Notes: a model not told the origin generated them from the letters alone. 41,629 nt of DNA from Candidatus Caccomonas pullistercoris (GCA_018714085.1 DVNY01000060.1:1-41629); one strand, 5' to 3'. Positions 1 to 8,743 are shown, numbered from the stretch's first letter. Translations and numbers: made by a program.

Positions 1-1877
1 GCCGCCACGGCCACGTCGTCGACGGGGGCGTATGCTTTCGGGGCGGACGGCTTCGACGCCTCGGCCGTGGCCTTGGCCGTGTCGACGAGTCCGCCCATGC
101 CGAGCGCCTTGCGGATCTGCCGGGGAGTGATGTGGTGTTCTTCGTTGTAGCGCAGCTGTTTCTCGCGTCGCCGGTTCGTTTCGTCAATGGTCAGCTGCAT
201 GGACTCCGTGATGCGGTCCGCGTACATGATGACGCGGCCGTTGACATTGCGGGCGGCGCGACCGGCTGTCTGCGTGAGCGAGCGGTGGCTGCGGAGAAAG
301 CCCTCCTTGTCCGCGTCGAGGATGGCGACGAGCGAGACTTCGGGCAGGTCGAGGCCCTCGCGCAGGAGGTTGACGCCGACAAGGACATCGTATGTCCCGG
401 CGCGCAGGTCGTCCATGATGCGCACCCTGTCGAGCGTGTCCACATCGCTGTGGATGTAGGCCGTGCTGACCCCCTTGTCCGTCAGGTAGTCCGTCAGTTC
501 CTCGGCCATACGCTTGGTGAGCGTCGTGACAAGCGTGCGCTCGTGGCGCTCAATGCGCTGGCGGATCTCTTCAAGCAGGTCGTCGATCTGGTGCAGGCTG
601 GGCCGCACCTCGATGACAGGGTCGAGCAGGCCCGTCGGGCGGATCACCTGCTCCACCACCACTCCCCCGCTCTGCTGAAGCTCGTAGTCGGCGGGCGTGG
701 CACTGACGTAGATCACCTGACGCGCCATCTGCTGAAACTCCTCGAACTTCAAGGGGCGGTTGTCGAGCGCCGCAGGCAAGCGGAAGCCGTAATCGACAAG
801 CGCTTCCTTACGTGAGCGGTCGCCGCCATACATGGCTGCGATTTGCGGCACACTGACATGGCTTTCGTCAATGACCATCAGGAAATCCTCGGGGAAGAAA
901 TCGAGCAGGCAATAAGGGCGCTCGCCTTCACGGCGGCCGTCGAAATAGCGCGAGTAGTTCTCAATGCCGCTGCAATGGCCGAGCTCGCGGATCATCTCCA
1001 TGTCGTAGGTCACGCGCTCGTGCAGCCGGCGTGCTTCGAGTTCCTTGCCTATGCTTTCGAAATAGGCTTCCTGTTTGGCCAGGTCGTCTTCTATCTGGTA
1101 GATGGCCTGCAACTGGGTTTCCTTGGACGTCAGGAAGAGATTGGCGGGATAGATCTTGTAGTCGTCGAACGAAGCGATGCGCGTGCCGCTCAGTGCGTCG
1201 ACCTCTTCAATGGTGTCCACCTCATCGTCCCAAAACGAGACACGGAGCACCTCGTCGGCATAAGCCAGATAGACCTCGACCGTGTCGCCCTTGACGCGGA
1301 ACTCACCCGACTTGGGCGCCACGTCGTTGCGCACGTAGAGGCTGTCGACCAAGCGGCGCAGAAGGGCGTTGCGGTCCAGCGTGCGGCCGCATTGAAGTTC
1401 AATGACGTTCTCATAGAAAGCACCGGGATTGCCCATGCCGTAGATGCACGACACGGACGAAACCACGATCACGTCCTTGCGTCCCGACAAGAGGGCCGAC
1501 GTGGCCGCCAGGCGCAGCTTGTCGATCTCCTCATTGATGGCCAGGTCTTTCTCGATATACGTGTCCGTCGAGGCAATGTAGGCCTCGGGCTGGTAGTAGT
1601 CGTAATAGGAGACGTAATACTCCACTGCGTTCTCCGGGAAAAAGCGCTTGAACTCGCCATAGAGCTGCGCGGCCAATGTCTTGTTATGGCTCAGCACGAG
1701 CGTCGGCTTGTTCACTGCCGCCACCACGTTGGCGATGGTGAACGTCTTGCCCGAGCCTGTCACGCCGAGCAGCGTCTGTGCCGGCTCGCCCGCCCGGACG
1801 CCTTCCGTCAGCTGCCGGATGGCTTCCGGCTGGTCGCCCGTGGGCGCATAGTCAGAGATGAGCTTGAACTTGTTCAT
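1..1877 (-). CDS. uvrB: UvrB, excinuclease ABC subunit B (3' end outside window)
   Basis: UvrB is the damage-verifying helicase-like subunit of nucleotide excision repair. It receives the lesion from UvrA and recruits the UvrC nuclease. The reverse-strand protein starts [20 protein letters not shown] and has the Walker A GVTGSGKT at residues 38-45, the beta-hairpin rich in tyrosine ([14 protein letters not shown]), the helicase motif around [16 protein letters not shown], and motif [10 protein letters not shown]. About 625 codons are present. The family is usually about 670-680 residues, so what is missing beyond base 1 is mainly the C-terminal UVR motif that contacts UvrC. The start is the ATG at 1877-1875, chosen because it gives the family N-terminus. 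The promoter box ends only five bases before it, so the mRNA may be leaderless. Identification is secure. Confidence 0.97.
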   Translation of the reverse strand, partial: MNKFKLISDYAPTGDQPEAIRQLTEGVRAGEPAQTLLGVTGSGKTFTIANVVAAVNKPTLVLSHNKTLAAQLYGEFKRFFPENAVEYYVSYYDYYQPEAYIASTDTYIEKDLAINEEIDKLRLAATSALLSGRKDVIVVSSVSCIYGMGNPGAFYENVIELQCGRTLDRNALLRRLVDSLYVRNDVAPKSGEFRVKGDTVEVYLAYADEVLRVSFWDDEVDTIEEVDALSGTRIASFDDYKIYPANLFLTSKETQLQAIYQIEDDLAKQEAYFESIGKELEARRLHERVTYDMEMIRELGHCSGIENYSRYFDGRREGERPYCLLDFFPEDFLMVIDESHVSVPQIAAMYGGDRSRKEALVDYGFRLPAALDNRPLKFEEFQQMARQVIYVSATPADYELQQSGGVVVEQVIRPTGLLDPVIEVRPSLHQIDDLLEEIRQRIERHERTLVTTLTKRMAEELTDYLTDKGVSTAYIHSDVDTLDRVRIMDDLRAGTYDVLVGVNLLREGLDLPEVSLVAILDADKEGFLRSHRSLTQTAGRAARNVNGRVIMYADRITESMQLTIDETNRRREKQLRYNEEHHITPRQIRKALGMGGLVDTAKATAEASKPSAPKAYAPVDDVAVA

Positions 1878-1882
1878 GCCCG

Positions 1883-1890
1883 CAAAGTTA
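1883..1890 (-). promoter_or_regulatory. -7 promoter box of uvrB
   Basis: The minus strand reads TAACTTTG, a perfect match to the Bacteroidetes -7 consensus TAnnTTTG. It is followed by CGGGC and then the uvrB ATG, so the predicted transcription start falls on or next to the start codon. No clear -33 TTG was found. Confidence 0.6.
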
Positions 1891-2002
1891 GCACAACGAC
1901 GCCGAACGCAAAAGACAGGGCACCCGTTTTTGCGGGCAAGGCGACAGGATTTCCAATCCGGCTGCCAGAAATCTTTGTGTCTGCGTTTGGCGGCGACGGG
2001 CG

Positions 2003-2080
2003 CGGCGACAGAAACGACGGGAACCGTGACAAAAGCGACGGACGCCGTGACAAAAATGACGAGCACGGCGACAAAGTCCA
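2003..2080 (+). repeat. 21-bp tandem array with GACA core, upstream half of a composite element
   Basis: GCGACA or GTGACA recurs at 2005, 2026, 2047 and 2068, always exactly 21 bp apart. The units read gcgacagaaacgacgg, gtgacaaaagcgacgg, gtgacaaaaatgacga and gcgacaaagtcc. The array runs directly and in phase into the TTTCAC array that starts at 2081. A solo GGCGACAGGATTT lies upstream at 1940. It sits in the uvrB/MATE spacer, with the uvrB promoter on one side and the MATE promoter on the other. No gene is supported here. Confidence 0.8.
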
Positions 2081-2158
2081 TTTCACGTCGTGATTTTTAC
2101 ATTTCACGTCGTGAATTGTCTATTTCACGTCGTGACTTTTATATTTCACGTCGTGAAA
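2081..2158 (+). repeat. Four TTTCAC-GTC-GTGA palindromic units at 21-bp spacing (locus 1)
   Basis: TTTCACGTCGTGA starts at 2081, 2102, 2123 and 2144. The period is exactly 21 bp, with 8-bp linkers that differ (tttttaca, attgtcta, cttttata). Arms TTTCAC and GTGAAA flank a three-base centre that is GTC in all four. The whole array is bracketed by AAAGTC before and GACTTT after, themselves inverted. A second copy with different centres lies at 41142-41219. From 2159 to 2347 there is only weakly conserved flank and no supported gene. Confidence 0.85.
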
Positions 2159-2347
2159 TAGACTTTGCCTCATGTGACGGGAAACTTCCGCAGGGCACGG
2201 GCGAAGTCTGCCACAGGCCTCCCGAACCTCCCGCCATCCGCTCCATAAGGACGGACAACCGGCAGATTCGCCCGCAGCTGCGACAGGCAGCCCCAAGCTA
2301 CTTGCACAAAACAGCGACGGCACAACACGCGTTGCGGCGCAAAGCCG

Positions 2348-2355
2348 TAACTTTG
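2348..2355 (+). promoter_or_regulatory. -7 promoter box of the MATE gene
   Basis: TAACTTTG matches TAnnTTTG and lies 25 bases before the chosen ATG at 2381. The GTG at 2363 would sit at about the predicted transcription start, which argues for the ATG. Confidence 0.55.
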
Positions 2356-2380
2356 CAGGCCGGTGAAGAAAAAGAAACGA

Positions 2381-3772
2381 ATGGACAAACAATATGACCT
2401 GACGCAGGGAAGCATCACGCCCAGGCTGCTCCGCTTCACCCTGCCGATGATGATGGGTTCACTCCTGCAACAGTGCTACAACATAGCCGACACGCTCATC
2501 GTGGGCCGGTATATCGGCGCCGGAGCGCTCGCCGCCGTCGGGTCGGCCTACACGCTGATGACCTTCCTCACGTCCGTGCTGCTCGGACTGGCTATGGGGA
2601 GCGGCACGGTTTTCTCCCTGCAATACGGCGCGGGACGGCTTGACCAGCTTGGGCGCAGCGTGGCCACGGCGTTCATCCTTATCGGCACCATCACGGTGGC
2701 GCTCAACGTCGCCGTCTTCGCCTTTATCGATCCCATCATGCGGTTACTCCGCGTGCCGGCTGACATCTACGGCGACATGCGCGACTACCTCTGGATCATC
2801 TTCTGCGGCCTCTTCTTCTCGTTTGTCTATAACTTCTACGCTGCCCTGCTGCGCGCGGTGGGCGACGCGGTGACGCCGCTGAAATTCCTCGCCGTTTCCG
2901 TCATACTGAACATCGGGCTCGACCTGCTCTGTGTGCTCCACCTCGGTTGGGGCGTAGAAGGCGCGGCCGTGGCCACGGTAGCCGCTCAGGCCGTAGCCGC
3001 TGCCGGGCTCGCGGCCTACGCCTGACAACACCGTCCGGAACTGCGCCTGCACCGCGCCGACCTACGCCTGAACCGTGCCTGCCTGCGCGAGATCGCCACG
3101 TTTTCGAGCCTGACGTGCGTGCAGCAGTCGGTGATGAATTTCGGCATACTCCTCGTGCAAGGCCTCGTCAACAGCTTCGGCACAACCGTCATGGCCGCTT
3201 TCGCCGCCGCCGTGAAGATCGATTCGTTCGCCTATATGCCGGTGCAGGAGTTCGGCAATGCGTTTTCCACCTTCGTGGCGCAGAACCACGGGGCGGGGCG
3301 CCACGACCGCGTGCGCCGCGGTCTTCGGAGCGCACTGGCCGTGACGGTGGCTTTCTCGCTGCTCGTGTCGGTGGCGGTCTTCTTCCTGGCGCGCCAGCTG
3401 ATGCTCATCTTCGTGCTGCCCGGCGAGACGGAAATCCTGGCCGTCGGCGTGGAATACCTACGGATTGAGGGCGCGTTCTACGTGGGCATCGGCATCTTGT
3501 TCCTCCTCTACGGCTATTACCGCGCCGTGCGCCAGCCGGGCATGTCAGTGGTACTGACGGTCGTGTCGCTGGGCACGCGGGTCGGGCTGTCGTACTGGCT
3601 GGCCGCGCTCCCGGCCGTCGGCGCGACGGGCATCTGGTGGTCCATCCCCATCGGCTGGGCGTTGGCCGACGTAGCCGGCTTCGCCTGGATGAGGCACTGC
3701 CGGCATCGGGCGCCCTCCCTTTCGGGACGACACACAGCCGGCCCCGGTGCGCCTCGGGCTCAAAGATACTGA
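2381..3772 (+). pseudogene. MATE-family multidrug efflux transporter interrupted by an in-frame TGA
   Basis: MATE proteins are 12-helix inner-membrane antiporters that export drugs or metabolites using Na+ or H+. The first 214 codons (MDKQYDLTQGSITPRLLRFT onward) give the N-terminal helices, ending GLAAYA. Codon 215 (3023-3025) is TGA. The same frame then continues as QHRPELRLHRADLRL, followed by the C-terminal half (VMNFGILLVQGLVNSFGTTV, then helices to GFAWMRH) up to the TGA at 3770-3772. The combined length of 463 codons is normal for MATE, and no base is missing, so this looks like a point nonsense change, perhaps TGG to TGA. The last roughly 20 residues are arginine- and proline-rich, unlike a MATE tail, and the end overlaps the convergent peptidase by 13 bp. 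Other genes here use TGA as stop, so recoding is unlikely. A sequencing error is possible. Confidence 0.85.
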
Positions 3773-5112
3773 TGGAACAGGGCGACGGCCTCGATGCCCC
3801 GACGCATGATGTCGAGCCGGAAGTTCTCATTGGGCGAGTGGATGGCGTCGCTTTCGAGGCCGAAACCCATGAGCACCGTCTTGATGCCCAACTCGCGTTC
3901 GAAGTCGCTGATGATGGGGATGCTGCCGCCGCGACGCACAGCCAGAGGTGGCCGCCCGAAAGCTTCGGCAAAGGCCCGCTCGGCCGCCCGGTAGGCCGGA
4001 AGCGAAAGCGGGCAGACATAGCCCTCGCCGCCATGCAGGGGCGTGACTTCGACGGCGACACTGCGCGGCGCGATGGATTGGATGAAGTCGGCAAAAAGCC
4101 GGGATATCTTCGCATGATCCTGATGCGGAACGAGGCGGCACGACACCTTGGCCTTCGCCCACGACGGCAGGACTGTCTTGGCGCCTTCGCCGGTATATCC
4201 GCCCCATATCCCGCAGATGTCGAACGACGGGCGGCAGCTGTTGCGCTCCAACGTCGAATAGCCCAGCTCGCCTTCGAGCTCGCGGACGCCGATGGCAGCC
4301 TTGTAAGCCTCTTCGTCGAACGGGATGGCGGCTATCATGGCGCGCTCCTCGGGCGAGATGTCCTCCACGTCGTCGTAGAAGCCCGGCACGGCGATGCGCC
4401 CGTCGGCGTCAACCACACGAGCGAGCATGCGGCACAGCACGTTCAGCGGATTGGCCACAGCTCCGCCGAAATGCCCGGAGTGAAGGCCGCGGTTCGGCCC
4501 GGTGACCTTGATTTCCCAATAGGCCAACCCGCGCAACCCGACGGTGAGTGAAGGCAAATCGGCGCCGAGCATACTCGTGTCGGAAACGAGGATGACGTCA
4601 GCCCTGAGCAGGTCGCGATGCGTGCGGAGGAAGCCGTTGAGGCTCGGGGAGCCTATCTCTTCCTCGCCTTCGAAGATGAACTTCACGTTGTGGCGCAAGA
4701 GCCCCTCGCGGACGAGATACTCAAAAGCCTTTACCTGGATGAGTGCTTGCCCCTTGTCGTCGTCTGTCCCGCGCCCCCACACTCGCCCGTCGGCCACGGT
4801 GAGCTCGAACGGCGGGGTGCGCCAAAGATCGAGCGGCTCAGGCGGCATAACGTCATAGTGGGCATAGACGAGCACCGTCGGCCGCGACGGGTCGACGCGC
4901 TTCTCGGCATAGACCAACGGATTCCCCTCAGAAGGCATCACGCGCGCCTCATCGGCCCCGGCAGCCAGCAGCAGCTCGCACCAACGCGCCGCACAACGGT
5001 CGATGTCAGCGCGATGCTCGGGTTGGGCACTCACACTGGGAATGCGTACCAGGCTCGCCAGCTCGTCGAGGAAACGTTCCTCGTTTTCCCGGATATACTC
5101 CTTGATTTCCAT
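3760..5112 (-). CDS. M20-family dipeptidase/metallopeptidase
   Basis: This is a 450-residue cytoplasmic zinc peptidase of the M20/ArgE/DapE/CNDP type, which cleaves dipeptides or small N-acyl substrates. Metal and catalytic motifs are in order: HYDVMPPEP (first zinc histidine and Asp), GRGTDDDKG (bridging Asp), EGEEEIGSP (catalytic Glu pair), a lid/dimerisation domain with HSGHFGGAVANP, and a C-terminal SIPIISDFE with SPNENF for the last zinc histidine region. It starts at ATG 5112 (MEIKEYIRENEERFLDELAS), the usual N-terminus. It converges on and overlaps the MATE end by 13 bp. It appears monocistronic. The exact substrate cannot be told from sequence. Confidence 0.93.
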   Translation of the reverse strand: MEIKEYIRENEERFLDELASLVRIPSVSAQPEHRADIDRCAARWCELLLAAGADEARVMPSEGNPLVYAEKRVDPSRPTVLVYAHYDVMPPEPLDLWRTPPFELTVADGRVWGRGTDDDKGQALIQVKAFEYLVREGLLRHNVKFIFEGEEEIGSPSLNGFLRTHRDLLRADVILVSDTSMLGADLPSLTVGLRGLAYWEIKVTGPNRGLHSGHFGGAVANPLNVLCRMLARVVDADGRIAVPGFYDDVEDISPEERAMIAAIPFDEEAYKAAIGVRELEGELGYSTLERNSCRPSFDICGIWGGYTGEGAKTVLPSWAKAKVSCRLVPHQDHAKISRLFADFIQSIAPRSVAVEVTPLHGGEGYVCPLSLPAYRAAERAFAEAFGRPPLAVRRGGSIPIISDFERELGIKTVLMGFGLESDAIHSPNENFRLDIMRRGIEAVALFHQYL

Positions 5113-5181
5113 TTCTTGTCCTTCGTGTTTTTCTTACTTGTTTTGGAAGCTGCCCCGCAGTGCGGGAACAGAACGAGGGAG

Positions 5182-5189
5182 CAATGATA
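5182..5189 (-). promoter_or_regulatory. Possible -7 box of the M20 peptidase
   Basis: The minus strand reads TATCATTG, one mismatch from TAnnTTTG, about 70 bases before the peptidase ATG. No better box was seen in the spacer. Confidence 0.3.
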
Positions 5190-5305
5190 CACAAAAAACG
5201 GGACATGGCCAAACGGGGAGGCACACAATCGACGGCCGGCATGTTGCCGGATGCAGGCTGCCCCCCTTGCGAAAAGGGCCGTCGCCGTGCCCGGCCGAAC
5301 GGATA

Positions 5306-5367
5306 CGGCGACAGGAAAAACTAAACGGCGACTAGAATTTACAGGTCGGCGACCCGGAGGCACGAAC
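5306..5367 (+). repeat. Weak three-unit repeat, CGGCGAC at 20/21-bp spacing
   Basis: CGGCGAC starts at 5306, 5326 and 5347 (spacing 20 then 21). The first unit, cggcgacaggaaaaacta, resembles the ggctgacaggaaaaac unit at 29804. The preceding GAACGGATAC before GGCGACAG is shared with the spacer at about 14029-14045. The rest of the 5113-5511 spacer is GC-rich with short inverted repeats, such as gccggc-atgtt-gccgg near 5235, and holds no supported gene. Confidence 0.5.
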
Positions 5368-5511
5368 GCAGCGACCGTTCCGGCAGACCGTCAACGGCCC
5401 GGACCGCCATGGCGGAACAGCCAACCGGCACGAAGCAAACCGTCGCCGCACCTGCACGCTAAAAAAACGCAAAGCGCCGCACGCCACGTGCCACAGTCCG
5501 CAGAAAAATCG

Positions 5512-5519
5512 TAACTTTG
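5512..5519 (+). promoter_or_regulatory. -7 promoter box of map-tsaD-cinA
   Basis: TAACTTTG is a perfect TAnnTTTG match 25 bases before the map ATG. An A-rich leader (gaaagaaagaacc) precedes the start, as is typical of Bacteroidetes translation initiation without a Shine-Dalgarno site. Confidence 0.65.
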
Positions 5520-5544
5520 CGCTGTCGAACAGAAAGAAAGAACC

Positions 5545-6402
5545 ATGACGAGCAGACAGAAACGGAATTGGACGATCAAGCACGGCGAACCCTTGACGGA
5601 GCTGGACAAAAAGATCCTAAGCTACCAGAACAAAGGCATACTCGTTCCTCGGCGCGACATGATCAAGACACCCGAACAAATCGAAGGCATCCGCCGCTCG
5701 GGCGTGGTCAACACCGGCGTGCTCGACCTCGTCGAACAGGAAATCCGTGCCGGCATGACGACCGCCGACATCGACAAGCTCGTCTACGACTACACCGTCA
5801 GCCACGGTGCCATCCCTGCCCCGTTGAACTATGAGGGATTCCCAAAAAGCGTCTGCACAAGCGTGAACGAGGTGGTCTGCCACGGCATTCCGAGTGAGTT
5901 CGAGGTGCTCGAAGAAGGCGACATCGTGAACGTCGACGTCTCCACGATCCTCGACGGGTATTACAGCGACGCATCGCGCATGTTCATCATCGGCCAAACG
6001 ACGCCTGAGAAAGAGAAACTGGTGCGCGTGACGAAAGAATGCCTCGAAATAGGCGCCCAAGCCGCCCGGCCGTGGGGATTTCTGGGCGAGGTGGGCAAAG
6101 CCATCGAACACCACGCCAAACGCAACGGGTTCAGCGTGGTGCGCGACCTCTGCGGCCACGGCGTGGGCTTGGAGTTCCACGAAGACCCCGAAGTCGACCA
6201 CTACAATACACACGAACGGGGCATGCTCCTCGTCCCGGGCATGGTGTTCACCATCGAACCGATGATCAACATGGGGACTTGGCGCGTGTTTGTCGACGAA
6301 GAAGACGGATGGACCGTCGTCACGGAAGACGAGAAACCATCGGCACAGTGGGAACACACCTTCCTCGTAACCGAAGACGGGCTCGAAGTCCTGACGCACT
6401 AA
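5545..6402 (+). CDS. map: Type I methionine aminopeptidase
   Basis: This cytoplasmic dimetal enzyme removes the initiator methionine from nascent proteins. The 285 residues include an N-terminal extension of about 40 residues (MTSRQKRNWTIKHGEPLTEL) before the catalytic core at about IKTPEQIEGIRRSGVVN. Metal ligands are visible in sequence order: the Asp pair in NVDVSTILDGYYSDASRMF, the His in LCGHGVGLEFHEDP, Glu in FTIEPMI, and Glu in WEHTFLVTEDG. It is the first gene of a likely operon with tsaD (21-bp gap) and cinA. The ATG at 5545 follows an A-rich leader. Confidence 0.97.
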   Translation: MTSRQKRNWTIKHGEPLTELDKKILSYQNKGILVPRRDMIKTPEQIEGIRRSGVVNTGVLDLVEQEIRAGMTTADIDKLVYDYTVSHGAIPAPLNYEGFPKSVCTSVNEVVCHGIPSEFEVLEEGDIVNVDVSTILDGYYSDASRMFIIGQTTPEKEKLVRVTKECLEIGAQAARPWGFLGEVGKAIEHHAKRNGFSVVRDLCGHGVGLEFHEDPEVDHYNTHERGMLLVPGMVFTIEPMINMGTWRVFVDEEDGWTVVTEDEKPSAQWEHTFLVTEDGLEVLTH

Positions 6403-6423
6403 AACAGCCAAACGGAAAGAAGC

Positions 6424-7446
6424 GTGAAAGACATTATTATATTAGGCATAGAATCGAGTTGCGACGACACGTCGGCTGCCGTACTGAAAAACGGCGTGCT
6501 GCTTTCGAACGTGACCGCCTCACAAGACGTGCACCGCGCTTATGGCGGCGTGGTGCCGGAGTTGGCCTCTCGGGCACACCAACAGAACATTGTCCCCGTA
6601 GTTGACCAAGCCCTCAAACGGGCTGGCGTCAAGCCGGAAGACCTGTCTGCCATCGCTGTCACACTGGGTCCCGGCCTGATGGGGTCGCTCCTCGTGGGCG
6701 TTTCCTTTGCCAAAGGAATGGCCACATCACTGGGCATCCCGCTCATTGAAGCCAACCACCTGCAAGGGCACATCCTCGCCCTCTTCCTCAAAGAAGAAGG
6801 CACGGACACGCCTGTCCCTCCCCTGCCCTACCTTTGCCTGCTCGTCAGTGGCGGAAACTCGCAAATCGTCAAGGTAGACGCATACAACAAGATGGAAATC
6901 CTCGGACAGACCATCGACGACGCTGCGGGCGAAGCCATCGACAAGTGTTCGAAGGTGATGGGACTCGGCTATCCCGGAGGCCCCATCATCGACCGCCTTG
7001 CCCGCCAGGGCAACGCCGAAGCTTTCAAATTCAGCAAACCGCACATCCCGGGGCTCGATTACAGTTTCAGCGGACTGAAAACGTCGTTCCTCTATTTCTT
7101 GCGTGACCGGTTGAAAGAAGACCCCGACTTCATTGAACACCACAAGGCCGACCTTGCAGCCTCGCTCGAAAAGACAGTGGTCGACATCCTGATGGACAAA
7201 CTCGCCAAAGCCGTCAGACGGACAGGCATCAAGGACGTGGCTGTGGCTGGTGGCGTGTCGGCCAATACCGGCCTGCGCAACGCATTCGCCCAAAAAGCAG
7301 AACGCTCGGGCTGGCACACCTACATCCCGAAATTCGGCTACACCACGGACAACGCAGCCATGATTGCCATCACCGGATACTACAAATACCTCGACCGCGA
7401 CTTCTGCCCGATCGACAAACCGGCATATTCCCGTGTCACAATATAA
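6424..7446 (+). CDS. tsaD: TsaD, tRNA threonylcarbamoyladenosine transferase
   Basis: TsaD (Kae1/YgjD family) transfers the threonylcarbamoyl group to A37 of ANN-decoding tRNAs, working with TsaB, TsaC and TsaE. The protein has 340 residues, normal length. It shows the ASKHA-fold start ILGIESSCDDTSAAV, the conserved YGGVVPELASRAHQQN, the metal-binding NHLQGH and the phosphate-binding LLVSGGNSQ. It then has GEAIDKCSKVMGLGYPGGP and the C-terminal AGGVSANTGLR. The start codon is GTG at 6424 (gtgaaagacattatt), supported by the match to family N-termini and by the 21-bp gap after map. The partners tsaB, tsaC and tsaE are not in the window. Confidence 0.97.
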   Translation: MKDIIILGIESSCDDTSAAVLKNGVLLSNVTASQDVHRAYGGVVPELASRAHQQNIVPVVDQALKRAGVKPEDLSAIAVTLGPGLMGSLLVGVSFAKGMATSLGIPLIEANHLQGHILALFLKEEGTDTPVPPLPYLCLLVSGGNSQIVKVDAYNKMEILGQTIDDAAGEAIDKCSKVMGLGYPGGPIIDRLARQGNAEAFKFSKPHIPGLDYSFSGLKTSFLYFLRDRLKEDPDFIEHHKADLAASLEKTVVDILMDKLAKAVRRTGIKDVAVAGGVSANTGLRNAFAQKAERSGWHTYIPKFGYTTDNAAMIAITGYYKYLDRDFCPIDKPAYSRVTI

Positions 7447-7464
7447 CCAAACGATAAAACCACT

Positions 7465-7971
7465 ATGGACTTAGACCTGAAAATCGTCAGCAAAGACATT
7501 AACGAAATGATGTGGCGGGCCGGCAAAACGCTGTGCACCGCCGAGAGCTGCACAGCCGGACGCATCGCCAGCGTCATCACGGCCATCCCCGGCAGCTCCT
7601 ACTACTTCAAAGGCGGCCTCGTATGCTACGCCGACTCTACGAAAGAAGAAATCCTCGGCGTTGACAAAGCCGTCATCAGCGAACAAAGCGCCGTTTGCGA
7701 AGAGGTGGTACGCCAGATGGTGACAGGCGCCAACAAACTGTTCCACTCTGACTATTGCGTTGCCGTAAGCGGTTTTGCTGGCCCCGGCGGCGGCACAGAG
7801 TCCGTTAAAGTAGGCACGATCTGGATTGCCGTAGGTTCGAACGAAAAAGTCGTAACCTGCAAGCTCGAAGAAGACAACGGCCGCGACAAAAACATCGCCC
7901 AGGCCACAACGACTGCCATGCACATGCTACGCGACTTCCTTAAAGAAAACGAAGCAGAGAGCGAAGCGTAA
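7465..7971 (+). CDS. CinA C-terminal-domain protein (nicotinamide-nucleotide amidohydrolase-like)
   Basis: This 168-residue protein has only the C-terminal CinA domain (PncC type), which deamidates NMN to nicotinic acid mononucleotide in pyridine-nucleotide salvage. The signature stretches are LCTAESCTAGRIASVITAIP near residues 25-45, YYFKGGLVCYADSTKEEILGV, and GFAGPGGGTESVKVGTIWIA. There is no N-terminal MoCF/COG1058 domain, so it corresponds to stand-alone YgaD/PncC, not full-length CinA. It follows tsaD by 18 bp, so it is probably co-transcribed with map and tsaD. The function is inferred from the family. Confidence 0.9.
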   Translation: MDLDLKIVSKDINEMMWRAGKTLCTAESCTAGRIASVITAIPGSSYYFKGGLVCYADSTKEEILGVDKAVISEQSAVCEEVVRQMVTGANKLFHSDYCVAVSGFAGPGGGTESVKVGTIWIAVGSNEKVVTCKLEEDNGRDKNIAQATTTAMHMLRDFLKENEAESEA

Positions 7972-7988
7972 TTTTCTTCGGGTCCCAC

Positions 7989-8019
7989 TTGCTCGGTTGT
8001 AAAAAAAATCCTAACTTTG
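7989..8019 (+). promoter_or_regulatory. -33/-7 promoter of rpmB-rpmG-DUF4295
   Basis: TTG at 7989-7991 is separated by 20 bases from TAACTTTG at 8012-8019. This fits the Bacteroidetes -33/-7 arrangement and is the best bipartite promoter seen in the window. A leader of about 60 bases ending in A-rich sequence (actaaaaaagagaaag) leads to the rpmB ATG. Confidence 0.65.
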
Positions 8020-8082
8020 CACCTCGTATTGGGATTACCCGGCCAGACCGGGAAAGAAAGACTAAAAAAGAGAAAGATAGCG

Positions 8083-8343
8083 ATGTCAAGAATTTGTCAA
8101 ATTACAGGAAAAAAGGCCATGATTGGCAACAATGTTTCGCACTCGAAGCGCCGCACCAAGCGCACGTTTGACGTAAACTTGTTTAAGAGAAAATTTTACT
8201 ACGTTGAGCAGGACTGCTGGATTGAACTCAAACTGAGCGCCGCCGGTCTCCGCATGATCAACAAAGTAGGACTTGACGCTGCGTTGAACAACGCGGTAGC
8301 CAAGGGATATTGCGATTGGAAAGACATCAAAGTAATCGCTTAA
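8083..8343 (+). CDS. rpmB: 50S ribosomal protein L28
   Basis: L28 is a small basic protein of the large ribosomal subunit. The 86-residue product begins [20 protein letters not shown] and contains the family motifs [13 protein letters not shown] and the C-terminal [15 protein letters not shown]. The start is the ATG at 8083. An upstream in-frame start at 8017 lies at the promoter and would add 22 unrelated residues. It is the first gene of a three-gene ribosomal operon, with rpmG 13 bp downstream. Confidence 0.96.
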   Translation: MSRICQITGKKAMIGNNVSHSKRRTKRTFDVNLFKRKFYYVEQDCWIELKLSAAGLRMINKVGLDAALNNAVAKGYCDWKDIKVIA

Positions 8344-8356
8344 CACACACAAGACT

Positions 8357-8548
8357 ATGGCAGGAAAAAAAGCAAAAGGCAACCGCGTGCAGGTCATACT
8401 GGAATGCACCGAGATGAAAGAGAGCGGCCTTCCCGGGACATCGCGCTACATCACGACAAAGAACCGTAAGAACCACCCGGAGCGCTTGGAGTTGAAGAAA
8501 TACAACCCCATCTTGAAGAGAATGACTATCCATAAAGAAATCAAGTAA
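8357..8548 (+). CDS. rpmG: 50S ribosomal protein L33
   Basis: L33 is a small protein of the large ribosomal subunit. The 63-residue product ([20 protein letters not shown]) contains [23 protein letters not shown], the normal L33 core. The zinc-ribbon cysteines are largely absent: there is only one Cys, in LECTE, and no CxxC pair. This is therefore the Cys-minus type that does not bind zinc. It lies between rpmB and the DUF4295 gene with 12-13-bp gaps, in one transcript. Confidence 0.96.
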   Translation: MAGKKAKGNRVQVILECTEMKESGLPGTSRYITTKNRKNHPERLELKKYNPILKRMTIHKEIK

Positions 8549-8560
8549 TCCTAAGAAACC

Positions 8561-8719
8561 ATGGCAAAGAAAACAGTCGCAACGTTGCAGGAAGGAAAGA
8601 CCGACGGACGTTCGTACACCAAGGTTATCAAGATGGTGAAGAGCCCGAAGACGGGTGCTTACATCTTTGACGAGCAGATGGTGCCCAACGAAGCTGTCAA
8701 GGATTTCTTCAAGAACTGA
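8561..8719 (+). CDS. DUF4295 small basic protein
   Basis: The 52-residue protein reads MAKKTVATLQEGKTDGRSYT and continues to VPNEAVKDFFKN. DUF4295 is a Bacteroidetes-specific family habitually encoded right after rpmB-rpmG, so a ribosome-associated role is likely but unproven. The gene starts 12 bp after rpmG and ends at TGA 8717-8719, followed by the operon terminator. In many relatives ftsY is next. Here a minus-strand ribonuclease Z gene follows. Confidence 0.9.
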   Translation: MAKKTVATLQEGKTDGRSYTKVIKMVKSPKTGAYIFDEQMVPNEAVKDFFKN

Positions 8720-8743
8720 GAAGACATTTCTACCCTATACGTT

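Noticed and set aside
843-2093. A plus-strand open frame of 416 codons opposite uvrB running into the repeat array
   Set aside because: Most of it is antisense to uvrB. Its aspartate-rich end is only a translation of the 21-bp repeat units.
2003-2158. CRISPR array
   Set aside because: The period is 21 bp with near-identical units and 8-bp linkers. There is no room for spacers of 25-40 bp, and no cas genes are present.
3023-3025. Recoded TGA (selenocysteine or Trp) in the MATE gene
   Set aside because: MATE transporters need no selenocysteine, no SECIS-like structure was evident, and other genes here (dnaJ, DUF4295) end in TGA.
3637-4551. Plus-strand open frame of 304 codons covering the MATE end and the M20 gene
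   Set aside because: It is in a different frame from the MATE gene and antisense to the M20 peptidase, whose motifs are complete.
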